DNA of 49,585 nucleotides from Domibacillus indicus (GCF_000970685.1 NZ_LAJB01000018.1:1-49585); one strand, 5' to 3'; shown: positions 10,941-21,042, numbered from the stretch's first letter. The notes: a model not told the origin generated them from the letters alone. Translations and numbers: made by a program.

Positions 10941-10966
10941 ATAAAAATATCCGGCAGGTGCCATAT

Positions 10967-11329
10967 ATGAAAAAATCATTCCGCATTAAAAAAAACGACG
11001 ATTTTCAAACGGTCTTTAGTAAAGGTAAGTCGTTCGCGAATCGCCAGTTTGTTGTATATATGTATAAAAAAGAACAAAATGTTCCGTTTCGGCTTGGCCT
11101 GTCCGTCAGCAAAAAGCTGGGAAATGCAGTCGTACGTAACCGCATTAAGCGGTACATAAGACAAAGCTTTACGGAGCTAAAGGCAGATATTAAAGCCGGT
11201 TATGATTTTATTATCATTGCCCGAAAGCCTGCTGCTGATATGTCTTATGCCGACGTAAAAGGGAGCCTTATACATGTAATGAAACTGGCGCGGGCGCTTC
11301 AGGGAGAAAAAACGGATCCACTTAAATAA
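10967..11329 (+). CDS. rnpA: Ribonuclease P protein component
   Basis: 120 residues from the ATG at 10967, which has AGGTG 6 bases upstream; a GTG at 10958 overlaps that RBS and is rejected. The basic protein helps the RNase P RNA cleave 5' leaders from pre-tRNAs. The RNR signature [17 protein letters not shown] is present, as is the FANRQFV strand. It is followed by yidC 31 bases later, in the usual order rpmH-rnpA-yidC. Confidence 0.96.
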   Translation: MKKSFRIKKNDDFQTVFSKGKSFANRQFVVYMYKKEQNVPFRLGLSVSKKLGNAVVRNRIKRYIRQSFTELKADIKAGYDFIIIARKPAADMSYADVKGSLIHVMKLARALQGEKTDPLK

Positions 11330-11360
11330 GAACTAAGCCAATGACAGGGGGCGCAACCGC

Positions 11361-12110
11361 TTGAACAAAAGAACGCTTTCATTCCTGATCATAGCTCTTT
11401 TTTCCGTCTTGCTTGCAGGATGTACGGAAGTAAATCAGGATATTACAGCGGAAAGTGAAGGATTCTGGAATGAATACGTTATTTATCCGCTGTCGCAGTT
11501 TATTACAGCTACATCTGACCTGGTAGGCGGCTATGGACCTGGAATCATCGCCGTTACTATCATTATCCGGATTGTTATTTTGCCGCTTATGATTAAGCAG
11601 ACGAAAAGCGCCAAAGCGATGCAGGAGATACAGCCGGAAATCAAAAAGATTCAAGAAAAGTATAAGTCAAAGGATGCGCAGACACAGCAAAAGCTCCAGC
11701 AGGAAACCATGGCGCTGTTCCAAAAGCATGGAGTAAATCCGCTTGCCGGCTGTTTTCCAATCTTAGTTCAAATGCCGATCATTATTGGATTGTACCAGGC
11801 AATTATGCGCACAGCAGAAATCAGAAACCATACTTTTTTATGGTTTGACCTCGGTTCACCGGATATTATTTTATCTGTTCTGGCCGGTGTGTTTACATTC
11901 TTCCAGCAAAAGCTAATGATGGCGGGAACGGCCAATCAAAATCCGCAAATGCAGATGATGCTCTGGCTGATGCCGATCATGATTATTGTTTTCGGAATCA
12001 CGCTTCCATCCGCTCTTGCCCTTTACTGGGTTGTCGGAAGTATTTTCATGATTATCCAGACACTGGTCATTAATGGAATGCCGGCAAAAAAGAATTCTGC
12101 AAGTTCATAA
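11361..12110 (+). CDS. yidC: Membrane protein insertase YidC (SpoIIIJ/MisCA type lipoprotein)
   Basis: 249 residues from a TTG start with an AGGGGG-type RBS. The signal peptide ends in a lipobox, LLAGC (C21), followed by the Oxa1/YidC core of about five membrane segments (for example [20 protein letters not shown] and the segment around [14 protein letters not shown]). It inserts membrane proteins with or without Sec; in B. subtilis the paralog at this locus, SpoIIIJ, is also needed in sporulation. The usual partner jag (khpB) does not follow; a terminator does. Confidence 0.95.
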   Translation: MNKRTLSFLIIALFSVLLAGCTEVNQDITAESEGFWNEYVIYPLSQFITATSDLVGGYGPGIIAVTIIIRIVILPLMIKQTKSAKAMQEIQPEIKKIQEKYKSKDAQTQQKLQQETMALFQKHGVNPLAGCFPILVQMPIIIGLYQAIMRTAEIRNHTFLWFDLGSPDIILSVLAGVFTFFQQKLMMAGTANQNPQMQMMLWLMPIMIIVFGITLPSALALYWVVGSIFMIIQTLVINGMPAKKNSASS

Positions 12111-12149
12111 AAAAAGAGACACTGCTTTTTAGCAGTGTCTCTTTTTTAT
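12111..12149 (+). terminator. Intrinsic terminator of yidC
   Basis: AAAAAGAGACACTGCT (12111-12126) pairs with AGCAGTGTCTCTTTTT (12131-12146) around TTTT, followed by more T. It begins right after the stop codon, in the place where jag would start in relatives. Confidence 0.92.
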
Positions 12150-12200
12150 ATGTAGAAAAAGGGAAAATGCCCCAAAAGGAACAGAGGTATAGACGGAAAG

Positions 12201-12218
12201 TTATCAACATGTGGATGA
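12201..12218. promoter_or_regulatory. Back-to-back near DnaA boxes upstream of mnmE
   Basis: TTATCAACA (12201-12209) abuts TGTGGATGA (12210-12218), each one base from the DnaA consensus and in inverted orientation. Further one-mismatch boxes lie inside mnmE at 12423-12431 and 12460-12468. B. subtilis has a DnaA-box cluster at this same gene (thdF), which supports function. Confidence 0.6.
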
Positions 12219-12330
12219 TTCTCTTCCTTTTATTCAAACACATGCTGTGGTATTCTATTTATTTAGGGAATGACATGAAAGCCAATAGGCAATAACATAT
12301 ACCAGCATCAATATGAAAGAGGTGAACAAA

Positions 12331-13716
12331 TTGGAATTTGATACAATTGCCGCTATTTCAACACCGCCTGGAGAGGGAGCGATTGCGATCGTCCGGCTGA
12401 GCGGTGATCAAGCGATCGCGATTGCGGATAAAGTATTTCAAGCACCAGGACAAAAAAAATTGTCCACAGTGCCAAGCCATACAATTCATTATGGTCATTT
12501 AATCGAACCATCCACAGGCCGGGTTGCGGAAGAAGTGATGGTGTCGTTGATGAAAGGCCCAAGAACGTTTACACGTGAAGATGTCGTTGAAATTAACTGC
12601 CACGGAGGCATAACGGCTGTTAACCGTGTATTGCAGCTTGTATTGAATGAAGGGGCTCGTCTTGCTGAACCAGGAGAATTCACAAAGCGGGCTTTTTTAA
12701 ACGGACGCATCGATTTGTCACAGGCAGAAGCGGTCATGGATTTAATTCGAGCGAAAACAGATAAAGCAATGAACGTTGCTCTTAATCAAGTAGAAGGACG
12801 TTTATCAAAGCTTATCCAGCGGCTGCGCCAGGAAATTTTAGAAACACTGGCCCATGTGGAAGTAAATATTGATTATCCCGAATATGACGATGTGGAAGAA
12901 ATGACACATCGCGTACTTTTAGAAAAGTCACAGTTTGTTCAATCAGAAATTGAAGGACTGCTTCGAACAGCTGAACAGGGGAAGATTTTGCGCGAAGGAT
13001 TGTCCACGGTTATTATTGGACGCCCAAATGTCGGGAAATCTTCACTTCTTAATGCCCTGGTGCAGGAAAACAAAGCCATTGTAACCGATATTCCAGGTAC
13101 AACACGGGACGTTATTGAAGAGTATGTAAACGTGCGGGGAGTGCCGCTCCGTCTTGTGGACACGGCCGGTATCCGTGAAACAGAAGATATTGTTGAGCGG
13201 ATCGGTGTGGAACGGTCAAGAAAAGTCTTAAAAGAAGCCGATTTAATCTTACTTGTGTTAAACTATTCCGACGACCTGACACCGGAAGATGAAAAACTTT
13301 TTGAAGCAGCAAGCGGCATGGATGTCATTGTTATTGTAAATAAAACGGATCTTATGCCGAAAATAAACATGGATCGTGTAAAGCAGCTAGCCGGCGAAAG
13401 CCGTCTTGTAACAACATCACTTCTTGAAGAGCAGGGAATTAATGAATTGGAAGAAGCCATAGCAGGCCTCTTTTTCTCGGGTGCAGTTGGTGCCCAGGAT
13501 ATGACGTATGTATCTAATTCACGGCATATCGCCCTGTTAAACCAGGCTAACCGTTCTATTTCGGACGCGATTAGCGGTGTAGAAGCAGGCGTGCCGATTG
13601 ATATCGTTCAAATTGATTTAACAAGAACGTGGGAGCTGCTCGGTGAAATTATCGGTGAAAGCGTCCACGAAAGCTTAATTGATCAGCTGTTTTCACAATT
13701 TTGCCTCGGAAAATAA
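12331..13716 (+). CDS. mnmE: tRNA modification GTPase MnmE
   Basis: 461 residues from a TTG at 12331 preceded by AGAGGTGA; an ATG at 12313 would lie upstream of that RBS. With MnmG it modifies U34 of certain tRNAs. An N-terminal folate-binding domain precedes a G domain with GRPNVGKSS (about 230-238), [12 protein letters not shown] and NKTD, and the C-terminal CLGK (458-461) carries the catalytic cysteine. It leads the mnmE-mnmG-rsmG-noc series. Near DnaA boxes lie upstream and within its 5' end. Confidence 0.97.
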   Translation: MEFDTIAAISTPPGEGAIAIVRLSGDQAIAIADKVFQAPGQKKLSTVPSHTIHYGHLIEPSTGRVAEEVMVSLMKGPRTFTREDVVEINCHGGITAVNRVLQLVLNEGARLAEPGEFTKRAFLNGRIDLSQAEAVMDLIRAKTDKAMNVALNQVEGRLSKLIQRLRQEILETLAHVEVNIDYPEYDDVEEMTHRVLLEKSQFVQSEIEGLLRTAEQGKILREGLSTVIIGRPNVGKSSLLNALVQENKAIVTDIPGTTRDVIEEYVNVRGVPLRLVDTAGIRETEDIVERIGVERSRKVLKEADLILLVLNYSDDLTPEDEKLFEAASGMDVIVIVNKTDLMPKINMDRVKQLAGESRLVTTSLLEEQGINELEEAIAGLFFSGAVGAQDMTYVSNSRHIALLNQANRSISDAISGVEAGVPIDIVQIDLTRTWELLGEIIGESVHESLIDQLFSQFCLGK

Positions 13717-13740
13717 GGAACAGAAAGGAAGAAAAACAGC

Positions 13741-15633
13741 ATGAATTACTATGAAGCAGGCGAATATGAAGTGATTGTCATTGGGGCAGGCCATGCTGGA
13801 GTAGAAGCCGGTCTTGCTTCTGCACGGACTGGTGCCAAAACATTAATGATTACCATTAACCTTGATATGATCGCTTATATGCCATGCAACCCGTCCGTCG
13901 GCGGTCCGGCGAAAGGAATTGTCGTCCGTGAAATTGATGCTCTTGGCGGCGAAATGGCTAAAAATATTGATAAAACCCATATTCAAATGAGAATGCTGAA
14001 CACAGGAAAAGGGCCAGCTGTGCGGGCATTGCGTGCGCAGGCGGATAAAGTACTGTATCAGCAGGAAATGAAAAAAACAATTGAAAACGAGCCAAATTTG
14101 ACGCTTATTCAGGGAATGGCTGAGCGTTTAATTATAGAAGAGGGCGAGTGCCGGGGAATTATTACGCAAACAGGAGCTGTTTATCGCTCAAAAGCGGTTA
14201 TTATTACAAGCGGAACGTTTATGCGCGGTGAAATTATTATCGGTGATTTGAAATATTCCAGCGGCCCGAACAATCAGCAGCCTTCTGTCAAGCTGTCCGA
14301 GCATCTAGAGGAGCTTGGCTTTGAGCTTGTCCGCTTTAAAACAGGCACGCCGCCGCGGGTCAACAGCAAGACCATTGATTATTCAAAAACGGAAATTCAG
14401 CCTGGCGACGATGTTCCGCGTGCGTTCAGCTATGAAACAAAGGAGTATATTACGGATCAGCTGCCATGCTGGCTTACGTATACAAACGAAGAAACACACA
14501 GCATTATTGGTGAAAATCTGCACCGTTCACCTATGTACTCGGGTGTTATTAAAGGCCGCGGACCGCGTTATTGCCCATCAATCGAAGACAAGGTTGTTCG
14601 TTTTAACGACAAGCCGCGCCACCAGATTTTCCTTGAACCGGAAGGGCGCAACACAGAAGAAGTTTATGTACAGGGCTTTTCAACAAGCCTTCCGGAAGAT
14701 GTACAGTACCGGATGCTTCGGACGATCCCGGGTCTTGAAAAAGCTCAGCTGATGCGTGCGGGCTATGCGATTGAATATGATGCAGTTGTGCCGACACAGC
14801 TATGGCCGACACTGGAAACAAAAAGAGTGAAAAACTTATACACGGCCGGGCAGATTAACGGTACGTCCGGTTATGAAGAAGCAGCCGGACAGGGGTTAAT
14901 GGCCGGCATCAATGCGGCATGCAGCGTGCTTGGCAAAGAAGAAGTCGTGCTGAGCCGGTCTGACGCCTACATTGGGGTTATGATCGATGATCTTGTCACA
15001 AAAGGAACAAGTGAACCATACCGCTTGCTAACATCCCGTGCGGAGTACCGTCTGCTGCTGCGCCACGATAACGCGGATCTTCGCCTGACAGAAATCGGCC
15101 GTAAAATTGGAACGATTTCTGAAGAGCGCTATGCTGCATTTACGGAGAAAAAAGAAGCAATCGCTGCAGAAATCGACCGGTTAAAAGCAACGATTATCAA
15201 GCCGGATGAAAAAACACAGACGGTTATTCGCGAAGCAGGCGGAAGTGAATTAAAAGATGGCATCCGCGGAGCTGATCTTTTGCGGCGCCCGGAAATGACA
15301 TATACTGCTATTAAGCAATTAATTCCATCCGCCGTGCCTCTCGATGAAGAAGTAGAAGAGCAAGTAGAAATCCAAATTAAATATGAGGGCTATATTGAAA
15401 AGTCGCTTCAGCAAGTAGAACGCATGAAGAAGATGGAAAACAAAAAAATCCCGGCTGATATTGATTATGATGCAGTAAGCGGAATTGCCAATGAAGCACG
15501 GACAAACTTAAAAGAAGTCCGGCCGCTTTCTATTGCACAGGCATCACGCATTTCAGGTGTAAATCCGGCTGATATTTCTATTTTGCTTGTTTACATTGAA
15601 CAGGGCCGCGTTGCACGTACCGCCAGCGAATAA
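13741..15633 (+). CDS. mnmG: tRNA uridine-5-carboxymethylaminomethyl modification enzyme MnmG
   Basis: 630 residues, normal length. FAD-dependent partner of MnmE in wobble-uridine modification. Rossmann motif GAGHAG (15-20) for FAD, the GidA signatures [13 protein letters not shown] and [12 protein letters not shown], and the C-terminal helical domain that binds MnmE. Starts 24 bases after mnmE with an AGGAAG RBS, so the two are co-transcribed. Confidence 0.98.
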   Translation: MNYYEAGEYEVIVIGAGHAGVEAGLASARTGAKTLMITINLDMIAYMPCNPSVGGPAKGIVVREIDALGGEMAKNIDKTHIQMRMLNTGKGPAVRALRAQADKVLYQQEMKKTIENEPNLTLIQGMAERLIIEEGECRGIITQTGAVYRSKAVIITSGTFMRGEIIIGDLKYSSGPNNQQPSVKLSEHLEELGFELVRFKTGTPPRVNSKTIDYSKTEIQPGDDVPRAFSYETKEYITDQLPCWLTYTNEETHSIIGENLHRSPMYSGVIKGRGPRYCPSIEDKVVRFNDKPRHQIFLEPEGRNTEEVYVQGFSTSLPEDVQYRMLRTIPGLEKAQLMRAGYAIEYDAVVPTQLWPTLETKRVKNLYTAGQINGTSGYEEAAGQGLMAGINAACSVLGKEEVVLSRSDAYIGVMIDDLVTKGTSEPYRLLTSRAEYRLLLRHDNADLRLTEIGRKIGTISEERYAAFTEKKEAIAAEIDRLKATIIKPDEKTQTVIREAGGSELKDGIRGADLLRRPEMTYTAIKQLIPSAVPLDEEVEEQVEIQIKYEGYIEKSLQQVERMKKMENKKIPADIDYDAVSGIANEARTNLKEVRPLSIAQASRISGVNPADISILLVYIEQGRVARTASE

Positions 15634-15648
15634 GAAAGGAACGAACGT

Positions 15649-16365
15649 ATGAAAATCGACCAATTTCAATCCGAACTGGCTTCAAAGGGAATTGATTTAT
15701 CCGAACAGCAGCTTTCTCAATTTAACCGCTACTATGAGCTGCTTGTTGAGTGGAATGAAAAAATGAATTTGACGGCGATCACAGATCAAGAAGAGGTTTA
15801 CATGAAACACTTCTATGATTCGCTTACAGCAGCCATGTACACGGATTTAACAAAGCCGCTCCGCATTTGCGACGTTGGAGCGGGTGCCGGTTTTCCAAGC
15901 ATTCCATTAAAAATTGCGTTTCCTCATTTGCAGGTGACGATTATTGATTCATTAAATAAACGAATTACTTTTTTAAATCACCTGGCTGCTGAACTAAAAC
16001 TGGACAACGTACAATTTGTTCATGGAAGAGCAGAAGAAATGGGACAAAAAGCAGAGCATCGGGGGCAGTATGACCTTGTCACAGCCCGGGCTGTTGCCCG
16101 TATGTCGGTTTTGTCCGAGCTGTGCCTGCCGTTTGCCAAAACGGGCGGCACCTTTGTCGCGATGAAAGCAGCCAGTGCTGCTGATGAAATGGAAGCAGCC
16201 GCAAAAGCGATTCAAACACTGGGCGGCAAAGCAGAAGAAGTTTTTTCGTTTCGCCTGCCCATTGAAAACAGTGAGCGTACTATTATCGTAATTCGAAAAG
16301 AAAAAGAAACACCGAAAAAGTACCCGCGCAAAGCAGGTACACCGAATAAAATGCCAATCGAATAG
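15649..16365 (+). CDS. rsmG: 16S rRNA (guanine527-N7)-methyltransferase RsmG
   Basis: 238 residues, normal length. Class I methyltransferase that makes m7G at position 527 of 16S rRNA. SAM-binding motif [10 protein letters not shown] (75-84); the typical N-terminal segment [14 protein letters not shown] is present. Starts 15 bases after mnmG with GAAAGGAA upstream. The C-terminal tail ends in a basic [11 protein letters not shown] segment as in relatives. Confidence 0.96.
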   Translation: MKIDQFQSELASKGIDLSEQQLSQFNRYYELLVEWNEKMNLTAITDQEEVYMKHFYDSLTAAMYTDLTKPLRICDVGAGAGFPSIPLKIAFPHLQVTIIDSLNKRITFLNHLAAELKLDNVQFVHGRAEEMGQKAEHRGQYDLVTARAVARMSVLSELCLPFAKTGGTFVAMKAASAADEMEAAAKAIQTLGGKAEEVFSFRLPIENSERTIIVIRKEKETPKKYPRKAGTPNKMPIE

Positions 16366-16432
16366 TTTGAGCAGGAACAGGGCGCCTCATGGCGAATACT
16401 ATCAGAATGGAGAATGAAAAGGTGGTGTGAAC

Positions 16433-17266
16433 ATGAAGCGTCCTTTTTCCCGTTTGTTTGGCGGAAAAAGTGAAACCGCTATGATGCTTCCGGTAGATGA
16501 AGTAAAAGAGCTGGCGGTAGAATCGATTGAACCGAATCAATTCCAGCCGCGTCGTATGTTTCAAGAAGAAAAAATTGCAGAATTGGCATCAACCATTGCA
16601 ATTCACGGTATGATTCAGCCGATTGTTGTTCGGCAAATAGAAGAGGAAAAATACGAAATTATCGCAGGAGAACGGCGCTTTCGGGCCGCAAAAAGTCTTG
16701 GCCATGAAACAGTTCCTGCTATTATTCGTTCGTTTACAGATGAACAAACCGCCTCGGCGGCGATTATTGAAAATGTTCAGCGTGAGGAACTGTCTCCCAT
16801 TGAAGAAGCGGTCGCCTACAAAAAGCTGCTGGATTTAAATAAAACAACACAGCAGACACTTGCCGAGATGGTAGGGAAAAGCCAGTCATTTGTTGCGAAT
16901 AAGCTTCGATTACTAAAGCTGCCTGAAGAAGTACAGCAGGCAGTTGCGGAAAGAGCGATAACCGAGCGGCACGCAAGAGCGCTGTTGCCGCTGAAAAAGC
17001 CCGAGCTGCAATGCGAGCTTCTTCAAACAGTGATCGATAAACAGCTTAATGTAAAGCAAACAGAAGACCGGGTAGTCAAAATGCTGGAAAAAGAGCCGCC
17101 AAAGCCCCGTACAAAAGCGGTCAGCCGTGATATACGCATCGCATTAAATACGATCCGCCAGTCACTTGCCCTTGTAGAGCAAAGCGGGATCAATGTGGAA
17201 CAGTCAGAAGAGGACAACGAAGAGTTTTATCGGATTACCATTCAAATTCCGAAAAAACCAAAATAG
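16433..17266 (+). CDS. noc: Nucleoid occlusion protein Noc
   Basis: 277 residues from the ATG at 16433, 7 bases after AAGGTGG; an in-frame GTG at 16427 is possible. A ParB paralog that binds its own DNA sites and, via an N-terminal amphipathic segment ([11 protein letters not shown]), the membrane, to keep the division ring off the nucleoid. The CTP-binding ParB motif [12 protein letters not shown] (about 79-90) and the helix-turn-helix (about 141-164) are visible. It sits between rsmG and parA as in B. subtilis, and ends in a terminator. Confidence 0.95.
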   Translation: MKRPFSRLFGGKSETAMMLPVDEVKELAVESIEPNQFQPRRMFQEEKIAELASTIAIHGMIQPIVVRQIEEEKYEIIAGERRFRAAKSLGHETVPAIIRSFTDEQTASAAIIENVQREELSPIEEAVAYKKLLDLNKTTQQTLAEMVGKSQSFVANKLRLLKLPEEVQQAVAERAITERHARALLPLKKPELQCELLQTVIDKQLNVKQTEDRVVKMLEKEPPKPRTKAVSRDIRIALNTIRQSLALVEQSGINVEQSEEDNEEFYRITIQIPKKPK

Positions 17267-17275
17267 TTCTTAAAA

Positions 17276-17308
17276 CGCCGTTTTTACAGAAAAGCGGCTT
17301 TTTTTTAC
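17276..17308 (+). terminator. Terminator of noc
   Basis: GCCGTTTT and AAAAGCGGC form a short stem with one bulged G, followed by a run of eight T. Confidence 0.65.
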
Positions 17309-17387
17309 GGCATTAAAAGCCAAAATGCTTCAATTTTGATAAAATAGAAAACAGATAACACCGATGGATGAAAGCAGGTGGCTTCTT

Positions 17388-18149
17388 GTGGGAAAAGTAA
17401 TGGCAGTCGCCAATCAAAAAGGCGGCGTAGGAAAAACAACAACATCAGTAAACCTTGGGGCGTCACTCGCTTCATTGGGCAAAAAAGTACTTCTTCTTGA
17501 TATAGATCCCCAGGGAAATGCAACAAGCGGGGCAGGAATCGAAAAAAAAAGCGTTGAGCAGTGCATCTATGATGTAATTGTAGATGATGTAGAACTGACG
17601 GATGTTATTAAACAGACGTCAGTAGAAGGGATGTATGCCGCACCCGCTACTATTGCTCTGGCCGGGGCTGAAATCGAGCTTGTATCGGCTATTTCCCGGG
17701 AATTACGTCTGAAAAGAGCTCTTGAGCCGCTCCGCGAAAGCTTTGATTATGTGATTATTGACTGTCCGCCTTCGCTTGGTTTATTGACAATTAACGCATT
17801 AACGGCAGCGGATTCTGTTTTAATTCCAGTTCAATGTGAATATTATGCGCTGGAAGGATTAAATCAGTTGCTAAACACGGTCCGCCTTGTACAAAAACAT
17901 TTAAATAAAGACCTTTACATAGAAGGTGTTTTGTTAACGATGTTTGATGCGCGGACCAATTTAAGCATTCAAGTAGCAGCGGAAGTGAAAAAGTATTTTC
18001 ATGATAAAGTATATAAATCGGTGATTCCGCGTAATGTACGGCTAAGTGAAGCGCCGAGCCACGGCAAACCGGTTTTATTGTATGATGGACGCTCACGCGG
18101 TGCAGAAGTGTATCTTGATTTCGCGAAAGAGGTGGCAGCGCATGGCTAA
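17388..18149 (+). CDS. parA: Chromosome partitioning ATPase ParA (Soj)
   Basis: 253 residues from a GTG at 17388, chosen because AGGTGG precedes it and because it gives MGKVMAVANQKGG as in Soj. Deviant Walker A KGGVGKTT (11-18), Walker A' DIDPQGNATSG, and Walker B VIIDCPPSLG. ParA partners ParB in origin segregation and regulates DnaA. parB overlaps its end by 8 bases, implying translational coupling. A Noc-like DNA site lies within it. Confidence 0.97.
   Translation: MGKVMAVANQKGGVGKTTTSVNLGASLASLGKKVLLLDIDPQGNATSGAGIEKKSVEQCIYDVIVDDVELTDVIKQTSVEGMYAAPATIALAGAEIELVSAISRELRLKRALEPLRESFDYVIIDCPPSLGLLTINALTAADSVLIPVQCEYYALEGLNQLLNTVRLVQKHLNKDLYIEGVLLTMFDARTNLSIQVAAEVKKYFHDKVYKSVIPRNVRLSEAPSHGKPVLLYDGRSRGAEVYLDFAKEVAAHG
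17691..17704. promoter_or_regulatory. Candidate Noc-binding site inside parA
   Basis: ATTTCCCGGGAATT differs at one base from the B. subtilis Noc consensus ATTTCCCGGGAAAT. A single site so close to oriC is of uncertain meaning. Confidence 0.45.
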
Positions 18150-18990
18150 AGGGCTTGGCAGAGGACTGGATGCACTTTTTACAGATTTGGGGCCGGATAA
18201 GAACAGCACTGTGCAGGATATTTCAGTGAAAGATATTCGTCCTAATCCCCACCAGCCAAGAAAGATATTTAATGAAGAGGCAATTGAGGAACTGAAGCAA
18301 TCGATTCAGTCACATGGTATTTTGCAGCCGATCGTTCTTCGGAAAAGCATTAAAGGCTACGAGATTGTGGCAGGAGAGCGCCGTTACCGCGCTGCCAAGG
18401 CAGCAGGGATGAAGGAAGTGCCGGCGATCATCAAAGATTTGACGGAAGCGCAGATGATGGAGCTGGCTTTGCTTGAAAACCTTCAGCGTGAAGATTTAAC
18501 AGTGATGGAAGAAGCAGCTGCCTATCAGCTGATTATCGAAAAGTTACATGTTACCCAGGCCGAGCTCGCTTCCCGCATCGGCAAAAGCCGTCCTCACATT
18601 TCTAATTATGTGCGTCTGCTTGAATTGCCGGAAGAAATCCAGGGGATGATCGGGGACGACAAGCTTTCAATGGGACATGCCCGAGCTCTGCTGGGAGTAA
18701 AGCCAAAGAAAAAGCAGATTGAAGCAGCTCAAAAAACAGCTGCAGAAGGATGGACAGTCCGCCAGCTTGAAAACTGGATCCGTGAATCGAAAGAAAATGT
18801 TTCACGTGAAACGAAGCCTGCAAAAAAAGATATTTTTATTTTAGACCGGGAAGAGGCGCTTCGGGAGCGGTTCGGCACAACGGTTCAAATCCGCCAGTTC
18901 AAAAGCGGTGAAAAAGGCAAAATTGAAATTGAGTATATGTCAGCAGACGATTTAAACCGTATTTTAGAAATGCTTGATGATAGAGGGTAG
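18142..18990 (+). CDS. parB: Chromosome partitioning protein ParB (Spo0J)
   Basis: 282 residues from the ATG at 18142, overlapping parA; GAGGTGG lies upstream. A CTP-dependent DNA clamp that loads at parS and recruits SMC. Motifs: GERRYRAAKAAG (about 78-89), ENLQREDLT, the helix-turn-helix (about 138-163) and a C-terminal dimerisation domain. A parS site is embedded in the gene, as in B. subtilis spo0J. A longer upstream frame overlapping parA is rejected. Confidence 0.97.
   Translation: MAKGLGRGLDALFTDLGPDKNSTVQDISVKDIRPNPHQPRKIFNEEAIEELKQSIQSHGILQPIVLRKSIKGYEIVAGERRYRAAKAAGMKEVPAIIKDLTEAQMMELALLENLQREDLTVMEEAAAYQLIIEKLHVTQAELASRIGKSRPHISNYVRLLELPEEIQGMIGDDKLSMGHARALLGVKPKKKQIEAAQKTAAEGWTVRQLENWIRESKENVSRETKPAKKDIFILDREEALRERFGTTVQIRQFKSGEKGKIEIEYMSADDLNRILEMLDDRG
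18798..18813. promoter_or_regulatory. parS site within parB
   Basis: TGTTTCACGTGAAACG matches the 16-bp consensus TGTTTCACGTGAAACA at 15 positions. ParB should nucleate here and spread over the origin region. Confidence 0.93.
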
Positions 18991-18993
18991 AAA

Positions 18994-19689
18994 ATGTTTA
19001 TAACAGGTTCACTTGTCAATGGAATTGCAATTACAGCGGGTGCACTGCTTGGCATGCTGCTGGCACGCATCCCTGAAGGAATAAAAGGAACAGTAATGCA
19101 TGCGATTGGCCTTGCTGTTATAGTTCTTGGACTGCAGATGGGACTAAAAAGTGAAAACTTTTTGATCGTTATTATTAGTCTGGTCGCCGGTGCGCTCACC
19201 GGCGAGCTGCTAAGAATTGATGACCGGCTTAATGAGCTTGGCCAGTGGCTGGAAAGAAAAGTTGGATCAGAGGGAAAAAGCAGCATATCACAGGGCTTTG
19301 TTACCGCGACACTTATTTTTGTTATTGGGGCAATGGGCATTATTGGAGCGCTTGACAGCGGCATCCGGGGTAATCATGAAGTGCTTTTTACCAAGTCGCT
19401 GATTGATGGAGTCACCGCCTTGATTTTAACAACAACGCTAGGGATTGGCGTGATATTTTCTGCTATTCCTGTTTTTCTTTATCAGGGATTGATTGCTTTA
19501 TTTGCCACACAGATCAATCGATTTGTTTCGCAGGAATGGATGGATGCATTCATAACTGAAATGACATCAGCCGGCGGTATCATGATCTTTGCCATCGGTC
19601 TCAATTTGCTTAATATGACAAATATAAGGGTTGCAAATCTGCTCCCTGCTATCATGTTCACCGCCATTTTTGTAACCATCTGGCCATGA
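18994..19689 (+). CDS. DUF554 family membrane protein
   Basis: 231 residues, strongly hydrophobic with about six to seven membrane segments and glycine-rich helices (GSLVNGIAITAGALLGMLLA at the N-terminus). It matches the DUF554 (YdfK/YqgA-like) family, whose function is not established; transport is an inference only. The ATG follows parB by 3 bases with AGAGGG upstream, so it is probably translated from the parB message. A terminator follows. Confidence 0.85.
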   Translation: MFITGSLVNGIAITAGALLGMLLARIPEGIKGTVMHAIGLAVIVLGLQMGLKSENFLIVIISLVAGALTGELLRIDDRLNELGQWLERKVGSEGKSSISQGFVTATLIFVIGAMGIIGALDSGIRGNHEVLFTKSLIDGVTALILTTTLGIGVIFSAIPVFLYQGLIALFATQINRFVSQEWMDAFITEMTSAGGIMIFAIGLNLLNMTNIRVANLLPAIMFTAIFVTIWP

Positions 19690-19697
19690 ACCATTTG

Positions 19698-19726
19698 AGA
19701 CTGTCGACGAAGTCGTCAGTCTTTTT
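19698..19726 (+). terminator. Terminator of parA-parB-DUF554
   Basis: AGACTGTCGAC and GTCGTCAGTCT form an 11-bp stem with one mismatch and a GAA loop, followed by TTTT. Confidence 0.75.
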
Positions 19727-19831
19727 GAAGTGTCTGCGGAAAACTTGCTTTTCAATCACTTCTCTGTAAAAAAACGCTTCCTCCTGTTAAAATGATAACG
19801 ACTTGTTTTACTAGTAAAAGGAGGGCTTTTT

Positions 19832-20761
19832 TTGAAGGAACAGGAACAAACTTTATCAACGTACCAGCGTGCCCTCGAATCGCTATGGGCAAAATTCACC
19901 AATGAAGAAACATGGCTTGCTTTTGGAGAAGGGGCCCTTAAAATTACCCTGACTATTATAGCGGCGTGGCTTATTGTCAAGGTCGGAAAGATTGCCATAC
20001 GGAATTTCTTTTCAATCCGCTCAAAAGCACCAATCCATTTTTCTGAACGGCGTGAAAATACTCTATTAAAATTGATCGAAAACGTTCTTGCTTATGTGGT
20101 TTATTTTATCGCTCTTGTTAATATACTTGGTGTTTTGACCTTTGATGTAAAAGGATTGATTGCCGGTGCTGGTGTTCTTGGCCTCGCAATTGGTTTTGGC
20201 GCCCAGAGCCTGGTGAAAGACGTTATTACCGGTTTTTTTATTATTTTTGAGGATCAGTTCTCGGTAGGCGACTTTGTCCGCATCGGTCAGTTTGAAGGAA
20301 CAGTTGAAGAGATTGGCCTGCGTACGACAAAGCTGAAGGTATGGACGGGCGAGATTCATATTATCCCAAACGGCAGTATTATTGAGGTAACAAACTTTTC
20401 TCTTCACAACAGTGTAGCCGTGGTAGACGTGGGAATTGCGTATGAAGAAAACATTGAAGAAGCAGAAAAAGTGATTAATGGATTGCTGGAGACGCTCAAA
20501 GACAAATATCCGGAAATTGTTGACACCCCAAAGCTGCTTGGTATTCAAACTTTGGCGCCATCTGATGTAACCCTTCGAATTACAGCGGAAACCACACCAA
20601 TGAATCACTGGTACGTGGCCCGGATGATGCGTAAAGATATTAAAGAATGCCTGGATGCAAATGGAATTGAAATTCCGTATCCGCGGATGGTGATGTATTC
20701 ACGCAGCGACCAAGAGGCACAGGCAGAATCAAAACGAGCAAAAAGCGGAGGGACGGCATGA
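19832..20761 (+). CDS. MscS-type small-conductance mechanosensitive channel
   Basis: 309 residues from a TTG with AGGAGGG 8 bases upstream. Three membrane segments (about 30-48, 77-98, 108-132); the third is the pore helix with alternating glycine and alanine (AGAGVLGLAIGFGAQSLVKD). The beta domain follows (VGDFVRIGQFEGTVEEIG), then an alpha/beta C-terminal domain. It releases osmolytes on hypo-osmotic shock. It overlaps the next gene by 4 bases (ATGA). Confidence 0.94.
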   Translation: MKEQEQTLSTYQRALESLWAKFTNEETWLAFGEGALKITLTIIAAWLIVKVGKIAIRNFFSIRSKAPIHFSERRENTLLKLIENVLAYVVYFIALVNILGVLTFDVKGLIAGAGVLGLAIGFGAQSLVKDVITGFFIIFEDQFSVGDFVRIGQFEGTVEEIGLRTTKLKVWTGEIHIIPNGSIIEVTNFSLHNSVAVVDVGIAYEENIEEAEKVINGLLETLKDKYPEIVDTPKLLGIQTLAPSDVTLRITAETTPMNHWYVARMMRKDIKECLDANGIEIPYPRMVMYSRSDQEAQAESKRAKSGGTA

Positions 20762-20958
20762 TGGAAGAAAAGCAATTTGAATTAAACGATGTTGTTGAAA
20801 TGAAAAAAGCCCATCCATGCGGCACAAACCGCTGGAAAATTATTCGTCTTGGCATGGATATAAGAATCAAATGTCAGGGCTGCGGGCACAGCGTCATGCT
20901 GCCGCGCCGGGAGTTTTCCAAAAAAGTAAAAAAGGTACTGACAGAAAGCGGCGAATGA
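20758..20958 (+). CDS. DUF951 family protein (YyzM-like)
   Basis: 66 residues; the ATG at 20758 overlaps the mscS stop and a second ATG follows at once. The family signature is visible: DVVEMKKAHPCGTNRWKII, then CQGCGHSVMLPR with two cysteines that could bind a metal. Function unknown; the gene is conserved between mscS and ychF in Bacillota. Probably translationally coupled to mscS. Confidence 0.9.
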   Translation: MMEEKQFELNDVVEMKKAHPCGTNRWKIIRLGMDIRIKCQGCGHSVMLPRREFSKKVKKVLTESGE

Positions 20959-20970
20959 GCCGCTTTTTTG
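20946..20970 (+). terminator. Terminator of mscS-DUF951
   Basis: AAGCGGC and GCCGCTT pair around GAATGA, followed by T. The left arm lies within the last codons of the DUF951 gene. Confidence 0.8.
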
Positions 20971-21042
20971 TATCTATATAGATTGAACAAATGATTTTAT
21001 ATGCTGCTTCTCAAGTGTCCGGGTTAAGCCGCCTTTCTTACG

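Noticed and set aside
18885-19364. A 159-codon frame antisense to parB/DUF554
   Set aside because: Complement of two supported genes; repeated S/P/I composition is typical of shadows.
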